A DNA stretch of 64,000 bases from Favolaschia claudopus (lineage: Eukaryota; Basidiomycota; Agaricomycetes; Agaricales; Mycenaceae): NCBI GenBank assembly GCA_037176885.1, contig JAWWNJ010000054.1:496001-560000 (forward strand), given 5' to 3'. The translations under genes were made by a program, and so were the position numbers. Under the pieces are notes generated by a model that searched no databases, was not told the origin of the DNA, and worked only from the letters and a program-made list of their open reading frames with translations. Each line of letters opens with the position of its first letter. The first letter of the stretch is position 1. Of this stretch, positions 1-12,442 are shown piece after piece.

Positions 1-155
1 TCTCTCCTCGGACAGCGTTCCTGCTCCTTGGTGCTTGGAGCCTCGCTGGGTTCTGGTTCACCTTCTCTACACTTCTATTAGCTCGTTTCTGCAGGGAAAA
101 CCATACCAAATAATGAGATTTTGTTCAATTTCAAAGAATTTGGTCTCAGGACTTA

Positions 156-521
156 CAGTTGCGGCAAAATCAATGTACTTACCAAATAAAGAAATTTTCA
201 TCAAACCCGCTCTACCGCACAGCAAAACCACAAGCACGTTGAAATGGCACAAAGGGCCTATACTCCTGGAGTTGAGCCGGTCTACGCACAAAAAAAAACC
301 GGATTCGTCATGTTTCTCACTGCCTTTGGCTGCACTTTATGAGACAAAGTTGCTGGTTATCCCGGCAAAACCAATACAAAGGAGCCAGTTTTTCTACATC
401 AGGAATATAGGCCAGCAGTTCTTAGTATTCTTATCAACTTACCGCTCTAAAAAAACGAGCAAAAGGAGCGAATTGACGAGAATTTCCTTATTTAGTAAGT
501 AAATTGATTTTACCGCAACTG
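156..521. mobile_element. Tc1/mariner-like MITE, 366 bp
   Basis: The ends are inverted repeats of about 50 bases starting CAGTTGCGGCAAAATCAAT; the right arm read in reverse differs at only a few places. A TA dinucleotide lies directly outside each end (154-155 and 522-523), as expected for Tc1/mariner insertion. The inside has no convincing coding sequence. A related copy with CAGTGGCGGCAAAATC ends and nearly the same length (370 bases) is at 60861-61230, so this is a dispersed family. Superfamily is inferred from TA flanks and CAGT termini. Confidence 0.8.
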
Positions 522-650
522 TATTTGGCTTTGAAATGGCCTGGATCTCTGTAGGAATGCTCAGGAAGTTGCCTGCTGGCCTTTCGGGACTTACGATTTT
601 TTTTTTTTTCGTGTCACGGTCGGTCTGGACGATTTAAGAATCCCGTTTTT

Positions 651-1798
651 GAAAAATCGGTCATTCCGAGGCTTTTCTGGGTGCCGAAAACGCGTTTTCC
701 CGGCCGAGGGATTTCCCCTTGGAGGAGGGAAAACAATGACCCACCGTGGGAACCTCGACCGTTTTGCCATCACCCTCGGAATGGAGAAGTTCCCTGCATC
801 AGTCGGCTTTTCTGTCGACTCTAGTGTTGCCGGGAGCTGAGTTGGAGCTGAACTCGAGTTGATTGCCCATCAGCTCGCTGTCAGCTCGAGTTGACCGGAG
901 CTGGCTCAGAGCTGATACCGGATATGGGAATCTAGTGTCCCAGGGTTCATCTTTCCACCCGAAGGGCAAAATTTTAGGGGAGAATGGACCAAATTTTTAT
1001 GTGGAAGGTTTTCCTGAGCTCTCTTCAAGCTCAAACTGCTTTTTATACGTCGAAAACGGCCAAGAAACGGCCAATACAGAAACTGGGGAGGGAGTGTGAT
1101 GTCACTCAGTTACACCACCGTAAATGTCACGTCGTCCGCTTTGGGTGACGAGGGTGGAGTCGAGGCGAGCTGGCATCACCTCGAGGTGCCGCTTTTGGGA
1201 AGGGGTCGAGTTGGAGTTGAACTCAGCTTGGAGCTAGCTCCAGCTTCCGGCAACACTACACTGCTCCTGGAACGTCTCTCTCGCCTACCATGCCCTACAA
1301 TACCTTCCGCTACATCCCTCCTGCACACAAGCGGCTCCTGATTACCATGGCCGCCTAGGCTGCAACACGAGGTCGCCCCGCCCTGACGCACCGTCGACGC
1401 AATGGATCCGGCAGTGCCTACCTCATATGGTAATTGACGTCATCGCATCAATGGGAACTTTTTTTCGGGGCGCTCCAGTGTTTTGTAGATAGCTGGAAAT
1501 TGAGCAAAATCCAGCTTCGTGTCGAAATTTTGCCGCGTTACGCGTGACGTGACACGTCATGTGACCGATCGTTGTAAGTGACTGACGCCTACCTTACGGC
1601 CTCAGGCGCACCACAATTATGAAGCAAGGTGTCAGAAACTACTAAGATGGGGCTGGGAACTTCTCCATTCCGAGGGTGATGGCAAAACGGTCGAGGTTCC
1701 CACGGTGGGTCATTGTTTTCCCTCCTCCAAGGGGAAATCCCTCGGCCGGGAAAACGCGTTTTCGGCACCCAGAAAAGCCTCGGAATGACCGATTTTTC
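651..1798. mobile_element. Long-TIR element carrying a nested hAT MITE
   Basis: Two near-identical arms of about 144 bases, 651-794 and 1655-1798, are in inverted orientation. The inside is mostly a second element (822-1259). A short stretch around 1290-1350 reads MPYNTFRYIPPAHKRLL before a stop and may be the debris of a transposase start, but it is too short to call. I found no clear target duplication. Confidence 0.7.
822..1259. mobile_element. hAT MITE, internal-deletion derivative
   Basis: The left end starts TAGTGTTGCCGGGAGCTGAG and the right end finishes CCGGCAACACTA. Both subterminal regions align with the full hAT element at 24038-28033, including the GAGCTGAnCTCGAG-type repeats on the left and the block GGCATCACCTCGAGGTGCCG on the right. 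The transposase region is missing, so this is a deletion derivative. The flanking eight bases (814-821 and 1260-1267) do not match, so the duplication has decayed or one flank has changed. Confidence 0.75.
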
Positions 1799-2833
1799 CC
1801 ATCCACCCTCGACAAACGTCACGTGGTGCAACGTAACACCTTCCATATTCGGAATGGATGGATAAACCGACTACAGTGCCCGTCACCACGTCACGGTTCC
1901 CGATTTGGCAGGGAACGGCATCAAAAGTTGAAGTCGCTACTACATTATGCCGTCATCACAGGTAAACTTAAAAACAGTGTAAAGCGTCTCTAGAGATGTG
2001 TAGCAATGCACCTTGTGGTTTGCAGGGCAATCGGATCACTTTTTGTTTTCTCACCTCGGAAAAAGTGAAACAAACCCTAATGATGTGATCAAATCATTAC
2101 TAATTGCTATAACCAGCCATGATAAGGCAGGGTTAGAGTCACGTGAAACCCGGGCTTTGCCGACACAACAGACACAACTCAGTGCAATCACCTATTTGGG
2201 GCATGGCAGCCTCGGCTACGAAGCCTTCACTCATTTCGGAAGTGCCGCGGACTCGAATTGGGTTGAATCCATGCGAAATTCCTGTCCAAAACACTGTTTT
2301 ATTTTTTTTCAGACCCGAAAAAAAAGTGAAACACCGTGGGAAAAAATGGGTTCTCGACGCCAATCGCATTCTTTTGACCGGTTTCCTAAATTACAGAAAA
2401 TTATTTGACTATGAAATGGTGGTGTTGGAGAAGTGATGGTGGGCACTGTAGCTCTACGACAACGAAGAACATTGGGGCAAATCGCCTCGACCAGATTCGA
2501 GGTATCTATGCTATAAGAATGTGGCCAAAATTCTGGAGCGGTACGATGCCTGTGGGGGAGGATATTACAAGAACTTGATGAAAACTTGCTTCTTTGGGAC
2601 GTTCACCACCCATTTCATCTGCCTAGTATTTGGAAGACCATTGGGGTGTAGAATATGCATCAGGGTATGTCCTTGAGTCGATTTGAGGGCTTTCAGGCCC
2701 AATCTATTGTTTATATTAGCTGTCCAAGAGCCCCAATGTTCTTCGTTGTCGTAGAGCTAGTCGGTTTATCCATCCATTCCGAATATGGAAGGTGTTACGT
2801 TGCACCACGTGACGTTTGTCGAGGGTGGATGGG
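1798..2833. mobile_element. Inverted-repeat element, 75-bp TIRs
   Basis: Arms 1798-1873 and 2758-2833 are essentially perfect inverted repeats of about 75 bases (outer end CCATCCACCCTCGACAAACG). The left arm directly abuts the right arm of the preceding element. A further inverted element (2449-2759) is lodged against the right arm. No transposase was recognised inside, so it is probably non-autonomous. Confidence 0.65.
2449..2759. mobile_element. Small MITE, 29-bp TIRs, 311 bp
   Basis: Terminal inverted repeats of 29 bases begin TAGCTCTACGACAACGAAGA at 2449 and end at 2759. It lies inside the preceding element, directly against its right arm. No target duplication is visible and it has no coding potential. 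Confidence 0.55.
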
Positions 2834-2888
2834 GTCTACCTTACATTAAACACCACACTTACTTAACTTACGCTCTGCACAATTCGTA

Positions 2889-5800
2889 TCACCCTCTGGA
2901 TCTGCGGCGATATGCTGCCATCTCGCGTCTCGTTCGATAATTCATCACCAGCTCTGCGCTTTGCCGCCACACATACTGCCGCACAGCTGCAATGCTCATA
3001 TCGAGCGGCAGCACAACATCATTGCACAGGATCTCATAAAGATCCTCTGCGCGCGGTCGTGGCGCATCAGCCGCCGGAGGGTCAAGCTTGTCGAGTTTCT
3101 CTTGTACCTGCAGTGACAAACAATGAGCTCAAGAAATCATCAATCAGAAATCACACCGACATGTGCAACGAGTTTCCGAACACGAAGAAAACGACTCGCA
3201 GTCAGTTTTGATTGCTGGCTGCATGAAACATGAGTGTTAGTTATTCTTTCACGCTTGCAAATGAACCGAGACAACGCACGTATTCAATAATTCGGGTAAC
3301 GACTCTTCGTTATCCTTCCCCGTCCAAGGCAGCAGCACAAAACTGATCTTGACTTGAGGGGGAGGCGTGGGAAGATGGTGTAATAATAAATATTCAATAA
3401 GCCACATCGGCATCGCCGATTCCAGGGAATGAATGTCGGCTGCAGTCGAGCCGACCGTACCGCGATACACTGTCGTGAATCCCGGTGAAGCTTCCTCCTC
3501 TATCAAAAGCGGAATGTGTGGAGATAAACCCAATGTCGGCGCTTCAGACGAAGGCGGGGGCGACAGCGGGCCAGAGAGCAACTGCAGTAAAGGCGTCTTC
3601 GCGACAGGTTCTGGCGCTACCTCCTGTGACATCATGAATAAGCTGAACCACCCATGAGAGACCGCCACTTACTTCCACGACGGGCAGCTCAACCGTTGTA
3701 GGCAGCGCCGGAGTGGCATGATCAGCGGTGCGCTTGGATTTTCCAAAACTCTTCAGCCGCCCCATCAAACCAGTGGGCGTACTAGGTACTGGTGCACCAG
3801 CGCTACTTCCCGGCCCACTCCACCCCGAAAAATCGTCCGCGCCAGGTGTTGTCGCAACGTGCATCGACGTCTGCCTTGTTCTTGACCCAAAATAATCACC
3901 GGCAGACTCTTTCTCCTTTCCGTCCTTCCCATTTTCTAGCGTCGCTGTCCGCACACGTCGCTGCGGCTGCATCGGCATCGGCGTCGCATCATTCACCCCA
4001 ACCGCAGGAGAGGCAGGTATCGAGGGCATAACGAGTGACGCTAGTGTCCCCGTACCCGCCGATGCGGAGAGCGGCCGTCCATAAAGCGGAATGAGCGGTG
4101 TCAGTAGCGGCGAAGTACTGGGTGGCGGAGTGTCTTCTGTTTGAGGGGGGAGAGCGGGCAGCATCTTCGAAGCGCACACAACTGTCGAATTGCTTGAGCT
4201 CAGCCGACGAGTCTGCCGTGCAGTTGGTTCGCTGGAGAGTGACGGCCGGCGGCGCGAAGACGAGGACACATCACTTCCGACGCTGGTGCGATGCTGATGA
4301 TGTGGGCGGTGAGGCGACGACCCTCGAGGCACAGATGACGCAGTGTCTTGACTGTCGCGCCGGGGACGATGTCGTATTCGCTGCTCCTCACGGATAAAGC
4401 CTAAGAACAGATTCCGTAATACCCATTTGCCCAGGTTCACTGTAAATATAATCAGCCAGGTTGCGGAGATGAAAAGCACAACTCACGCTTTGCCTCGTCC
4501 CCAAATCGCCGATCACCCGCATACCCAACCTCGTACGCGTAGATCTCACTCTCAAACGACCGCTCATTCACATGCACCGCCAAAACACCCGCCTTGGTGT
4601 CCACAGTAGCCCACGACGCCACAACCGCCTCTCCCTCAATTCTTTCCCGCACACGTTCGAGCGCCTCTCTCGGACTCCACTCTTCGTTCTGTTGTTGCCC
4701 ACCTGTGGAACCCCCACCCCCACTATCCCACCCCAGCGCCTCACGCCCGTAAACACCCAAACACGTCCCCCTTACCAAATCCCATACAGCCACCTCCCCA
4801 CCCGTATCCACACTGACCGCGTGCACCCGATCGTTGAGTATCAACGCGCGAACCAGTCCTCGCTCCCCAGCGATCGAGCCCCCCGCCCCAACGCTATCCG
4901 GGACGCTCGCAAGCGGACTCGCCTCCGCCGCCAGCTCGCGCGCAAAGTACGCCGCGCGAGTACTGGGGAGAGGCGCACTCCCCAGCGGGGAAAGAAGGTT
5001 GTTCGTGTGCCCAGAGACGGAATTTGCAGAAGCGTAGAGCGGTGAACGGAGAGGCGGCACGCTGACCACGCTCGCAGCGGAATACAGCGTCGCCACCTCC
5101 GCGTCGCGCTCCCTGATGCCACTGCTGCTGCCAGCGCCGCCAACACTTCGCGCGGGAAAGGGGTCATGTGAATTTGTTAGTCGCACAAGGCTGGCATACG
5201 GGATCCCATTGCGCGTCAATCCACCTTCATCGTCGCCGTCGTCGTCGTATGACAGCACACTAGGCGCAAGAGAGCGGGCTTCACGCAAGTCCCACTCCGA
5301 CTCCTGCTCGTTCGGGCTCAACCGGGCGGCACTATTGCTTCCTCCACCAAAGCCAAACCCCGATGCGCTCGCGGTCGGCGCAGACCCACGCGACGGAATC
5401 CGCCACCGTCTGACAGTCGACACGCTCGTTGCCGTCCAAACGAGCGTGTCATCCACAACGACCAGTTTATTGATGCCTCCCTGACCGAGGTTCGCCTGCG
5501 GCTTCCGAATCTGCGGGCCCGATTTCGGAGGAGGGTCTGAAGGTGACCCCGGCGTTCCCCAATTCTCGCCGCCGTCGCGGCACACGAGTACACATTCACC
5601 TTCACCGACATCGCGCGTAATCCGTGAGACATCGACGCGACTGACGAGCCCGGCCCTGTCGCCGGCGTAGAAGGTTTCGAGAGCAGGATGCGCGGAAAAG
5701 AGCGACCGGACGCTGTCGGCGTGGTGTGTGAATGTGTGTAGACACCTTTGAGTGGCGAGGGACCAGAGTTTGATAGACGCTGCGTGAGGACGATGCAAGT

Positions 5801-7078
5801 TAAATGACAATAATGTGTTGATTGAGAACTACGCACCGTCCGCCGACATATACCTAGACATATAGAGCGAAATAAACACACGTATTTTGCATCCTCAGAC
5901 AAAAGAATCGCGCGAATGTTATCAGTATGGCCGACGAGTTTACCTGAACGGCAGCCCTAGCCATTAGCACGCACCACACAGTAAATGCACAAGACGCACC
6001 CGATCGCTTTCCCGACCGTGGATCCTACATCCGAACCACGCGCTCCGGACCACCGGACGCGACTGCGTGACCGAAGGGGTCGGCAGCCAAAGCATAGACA
6101 GAGCATTTCGCTGCCTGGGGGTCGGCCGGATGGAGAGTGGTGAGGGGTTCAGCGTTAGGCGTCGATTGACCACGAGAGAGGTCCCAGAGTTTGATCGTCC
6201 GGTCGAAGGAGCCGGAAGCGATCCAATTCTGGGTGCGGCATGCGGCGAGACACCGGGCGTAGTCGGAGTGGGTTCCAATAGTGGTGGGGTGGGGGGCGTT
6301 TGGAGCGTGAGGGGTCCATGCCTGTACAGTGCCATCTGAGGATGCGGACACGACTATGAACTGCATTAAGTAAATGCATGCATATGGTCAAGGGCCAACA
6401 GACCGGTCTGGTTGTAGTTACAAAGGAGAATATCGTTGACCCAGTCCGTATGGGTCTGCGCGCATTGGCGGAAAGAGGTGGGCTGCACGAGACAAGTTAC
6501 ACGACGATGGAAGATAGCAATATCATGCAACGGACTCGGGATGTCGCGTCGGGATCGATCTCCCACTTCTCCTCGTATGGAAGCTCGCGAATTCCCGCCG
6601 AGGGACGGCGTCGGCGGGCGGTCATGGCGGCGACGTCTCCCAGAATGTCGCCATCGCTTGTCGGTCTTTCATCTGCTTCCTCCGCTTCTTCGTCGATGGC
6701 GTCGTCTGCCCAGCCTGTGAGTGATTCCCAACGACCGCGTCGGAGTGGTGAGTCGGAAGTAGCCCGTGAGCGGAGGGAGAGGCCGAGGTCCCAAGAGAGC
6801 AACAAGCCATCACGGCCCGCGGTGTAGAGAATCCCCTCCGGAGCGGGGCGTGTTGAGAGTTGAGTAGAAGTGTCGAGAGCGAGAGCAGCGACGCCGAGAC
6901 GATGGCGGGGATACCGTGAACGGTGGTGGTGATCGGCGACGGGTTGAACAGTGTCGGCGATGAGGAGCGGGTTGACGAGACCAAGACGCGAGGCATTGGG
7001 CGGAGGTAAGACAAGACGGCGAGGAGGGTCAGTGGGTGCAGGCAAGACGTAGGAAACCCGCCGTTTAGCAGGCGCCAT
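2889..7078 (-). CDS. WDR48: WDR48/UAF1 (Bun107)-like WD40 protein
   Basis: This is the fungal relative of WDR48/UAF1, the WD40 scaffold that binds and activates USP1/USP12/USP46-type deubiquitinases (Bun107 in fission yeast). The chosen ATG (7078) precedes a proline-rich start. WD repeats follow in order, including [22 protein letters not shown] and [16 protein letters not shown]. The family landmark [19 protein letters not shown] lies near 5480-5430. The C-terminal half carries the DUF3337-type region: LPELLNT, then [14 protein letters not shown] (about 3200), VQEKLDKL and [20 protein letters not shown] just before the stop at 2889. At least six short introns separate these pieces. A low-complexity Ser/Pro/Arg insert (about 3700-4350) is longer than in animal homologues. 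The upstream neighbour stops only 77 bases before this start. The identity is firm; individual exon ends are approximate. Confidence 0.88.
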
Positions 7079-7155
7079 GCACGTAACCGCCAAACAAACG
7101 CTGCTAATTCTCGCTTAGACCGTAACAAATATACCATATCAAGTGCTACCACTAT

Positions 7156-8129
7156 TCATTCTAACCCTAGTCGCCGTCGTTCTACCCGATCTAACTCTAA
7201 TCTACCAATCTTGTCTTCCCCATCCATTATCGTGTCGTCCCAAGCCACGAACAGCTCAGACAGAGCGTCAACCTAATCGCGCGTTCAAAAATTAGACAAA
7301 TAAATTAGTATGCACATACCTGAGTAGCATGGCTTTCCATCAGTCGCGCGACGCGTTTCTCAAGAGACGCGACGAGCTCGAGGTCCTCTCGATGGCCTTT
7401 CAGCAGCGCGTCTAGCCGCGGCTGAAAGGTTTCGTATTCTACTCCCAGATTGGACTGAAACTATGTAGACGAATTCAAAGAACTCACCTCCCAGCTTTCC
7501 TGCGCCTGTAACACCCTTCTTCTCCAACACCTCTATCTCCTGCATGTCGCGTTCCGCAGCCCGTATGTCCGGCTCCATCTCCACCAAAAACGCCTCCAAC
7601 TCGCTCGCAGACATATTCTCGTACGTCGGAGGCGTCTCAGAAAGCGCGTAATCCGGCGTGAGCATATGTGCGTGTTGGTCGTCTACACGATGTCGACTGG
7701 TCAGTGCATAAGCTTGAGCCGAGAGCAGAGAATGCACAGACAATGGTCCATGAACCGCTTGAGGCCGTCGTTCGTGTTGACGATGCTGGTGAGTCGTTTC
7801 TGGAGGTCTTCAGCGGCGCGTATGAGTGTCTCTCCACGAGACAACGTTTCTCGTTCCTTGCCCTTCGTGCTAGGCTCGTGCTTTACGCCAAGAGGAATCG
7901 CTTCAAGCCATCGCAATCGCAATTCGAGAGAAAGCGCCGAGTCAACAACAGGTTTCGACTGGTGAGATGGTGATTCGGGTATGGGAGGTGGGGGCGGCGA
8001 GGGGATGGCTGAAAAGACGCTCGACATGCCGGAGGGTGGTGGAGAAGAAGGAGGAGTGCTTCTTGTGCCGGTTGAGAGGACTCTTCGTCGTTTCGAATCG
8101 CTCAAAAATGCTGAACCAATGTTGGCCAT
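7156..8129 (-). CDS. Basidiomycete coiled-coil protein, unknown function
   Basis: Three exons encode about 290 residues starting MANIGSAFLSDSKRRR. The N-terminus is Ser/Pro-rich. The middle and C-terminal parts are strongly charged and helical, with heptad-like stretches (ELEAFLVEMEPDIRAAERDM, then LLKGHREDLELVASLEKRVA) ending in SELFVAWDDTIMDGEDKIGR. An intron with a gtatgtgc donor lies near 7275-7321. It ends 77 bases from the WDR48-like start, in the same orientation. I do not recognise a named domain; the all-helical layout would suit a subunit of a cytoskeletal or kinetochore complex, but that is only a guess. Confidence 0.7.
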
Positions 8130-8291
8130 TCAAAGGAAGGAATTGATGCCAACCGTGACTGACTTCCCTGTCTTGTCTTTCTATCTCAGACTCCAACGAC
8201 CAAGTCAAGTAATTCTCAGTCTCTCGTAATTTCTATTGTGAACATGTCGTACGCGTTACATACACCATAGCATTTACCGATATTTATCTAC

Positions 8292-9999
8292 TCAATCCTG
8301 AATCTGAACCTTGATAGCACCCTGCGCAGGATCAGCAGCGACATGGAACGCAGAGATCGCGTCCTCGAGCGAAAACCGGTGAGTAACGAGCGGCTTAATG
8401 TTAATCAATCCTCCAGCGACGAGTCGGATAGCCTTGGGGTACTAAAGCGGGGCGTCAGCAAGAGAATAATCAAGGTAAAAAAGCAGGAAGCGACGGTACC
8501 TGATTCGCATAGCGATACTGGAAACTCACATCGATTTCGTTGGCACTAAGGTGCATGAAAGGGAACTGCGGGGTGTCAGACGGATCACCCAACTCAGCCA
8601 TAGATCGGGTCCGCTCACCACTTGTTCATTCTTGCCCACCCCAATAATGAAAACCTTTCCCCCAAATTGCATCGACTGGAAATATCAAACAGAAATCCAA
8701 CAAAAGGCGCCAACAGCTCACATAAATAGCAGTATGCACGCTGCTTTCCACACCCGTACATTCCAGCGCAACCTTAAGATCCATCCCCGCAACCTCCTTA
8801 ATCTCCTTTGCCTGCTCTTTCGCACTCGTCCCGCGCTTGATCAAGACGGTCCTCACGCCAGGAACCAAAGTCTTTGCGAAATCGAGTCGACTCTGGAAGA
8901 GATCCGTTATGATAATGGGCTCCGCCCCGGCTGCGCGCGCTGAGAGGAGAGTAACCAGACCTATCGGTCCAGCACCGCTGAGCGCAACAGCAACAGTCAA
9001 CTCCCAGGATAATCCGAGCGACAAAAAATGTTACCAGATGAGGAGGGGATCCCCTAGTTTGAGACCAGAGCGCTCGATACCGGCTAACGCAACAGCAAGA
9101 GGTTCACATAGTGAGCCTTCTTCAAACGACATATGGTCGGGTAGACGGTGCAGCCACTGCGCGGGGTGAAGATGCCAGCGCGTCAGCGTCCCTGTGAAGG
9201 AACGCGATTACTTCACTGGGTTTTGGAAAATCTCTTGAGCTTACCGTGGAAAGGCGGAGTTGAGAAAAAGACTGGAGAATGAATGTGTTGGTTAGACTGA
9301 ACAAAACGAAAATGATGTAACTCACCGACATCAGGGCACGCATTGTATTGGCCAGTGCGACATGCATCGCAGGCGGGCTGAGAACAGGGCACTCCTGCTT
9401 CAATGGCAACTCGGTCGCCTACAACCATGCGTTGAGCCGATTAACAAACATTTGCATCACCGCATAATCATTTCTCCTCACCGACTTTCCACTGCGTCAC
9501 GCCCTCTCCAACTGCTTCGACTTCGCCCGCCGATTCGTGGCCCGATCCGCACTTCACAGTAGAACATAACTCTCAGAGGATGGTGAAGCTAGTTGAAGAA
9601 AGGCGCACACACCTCGTCTCTAACGACCATACTGTCTCCTATCCTGCCATGTTGCCAAAAATGCACGTCACTCCTGGAAGTATTGTGAGCCACCGAGCAC
9701 TCATCGACGAAGGATTCATGAACCCGCAGATGCCAGTAGCTCTGACATGAAGGAGAACCTGTCCAGGCCCAGGCTTGGGCTTCGGTTTCTCAACAAGATG
9801 GATCTCATGCGCAGGATTATAAAACGCCGCGATGTTAGCGGTAGGCGCGGGCTTTTCTCCTGCACTCAAAATCCTGAACTCAGGGTGCTGCAAAACCTTG
9901 AGAGGACTATGATCGGTGGTGAGCGCGTTGAGCTAGAGACTGGGGCAAGGAAACTTGCCTGTAGATTTCGGCGTTTCCGACCTCAGTAATAGTGGCCAT
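8292..9999 (-). CDS. L-arabinitol 4-dehydrogenase-like MDR enzyme
   Basis: This is a zinc-dependent medium-chain dehydrogenase of the polyol family, closest in remembered motifs to fungal L-arabinitol 4-dehydrogenase. Xylitol or sorbitol dehydrogenase activity is possible. Such enzymes oxidise a sugar alcohol with NAD+ in the cytosol during pentose catabolism. Visible motifs: [16 protein letters not shown] (the Cys and His of the catalytic zinc site, split by an intron after ICG), [12 protein letters not shown] followed by the structural-zinc cysteines ([17 protein letters not shown]), the Rossmann turn GAGPIGL followed by TD (an acidic residue that favours NAD), [44 protein letters not shown] and the C-terminal GAIKVQIQD. 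The first exon is uncertain: an ATG at 9999 can be joined by a 49-base intron to the conserved part. Confidence 0.85.
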
Positions 10000-10315
10000 T
10001 GTCGAAAGCAATCGATGGCGGGGGTGTACTCACAACGTATCCGAGTCGTGAGTAGAATAACGGACCTTAAGGGAGAGCACAAGACGAGCCGGCGGACCGC
10101 AGGCCCGATAAAGCCGACGTTGCCTTGATCCATTTCCTTTTCGAGCTCGAAACATTGTGGCCAGGTCCAAAGACAACATAGGTCGATTCGCATACTTATG
10201 TCGTGTAGCGTAGTAGATCGCCGCGAGTCCGTCGTTAAATGGATTCCATTGAGCATTTGTTTCCATTGAAAATAAGTGTAATATGTCATTATCGATCATC
10301 TTCCTCCAGGCCCAT

Positions 10316-12208
<1,893 letters not shown>

Positions 12209-12442
12209 TTGTAGTGGAAAGAACTAGGAAAGATAGGGAATAAAGGTCGTGGTGGCTAGCGCATCAATTCTCGACCTCGCGTGAGCGTCACGGCGACAAC
12301 GATCATCTTCTCAATATCCAGATGTTCTCCAACTGAAGTTACTGAACGGACTGAACTCTAGACGCGACGCGAATTCATCGTCTGCACTGCTGTTAACACA
12401 TCTTTCACTTGAACCACGTCTTTGGCGACAAAAACTACAGCC
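12209..12442. promoter_or_regulatory. Divergent promoter, NDR kinase / PRP4
   Basis: This 234-base gap separates the divergent start codons of the NDR-family kinase (12208, minus) and PRP4 (12443, plus), so it must hold both promoters. I see no TATA box or named operator with certainty. Confidence 0.5.

Noticed and set aside
7360..8129. Dynactin- or kinetochore-subunit assignment for the coiled-coil gene
   Set aside because: Only general coiled-coil character is visible; no diagnostic motif supports a named subunit.
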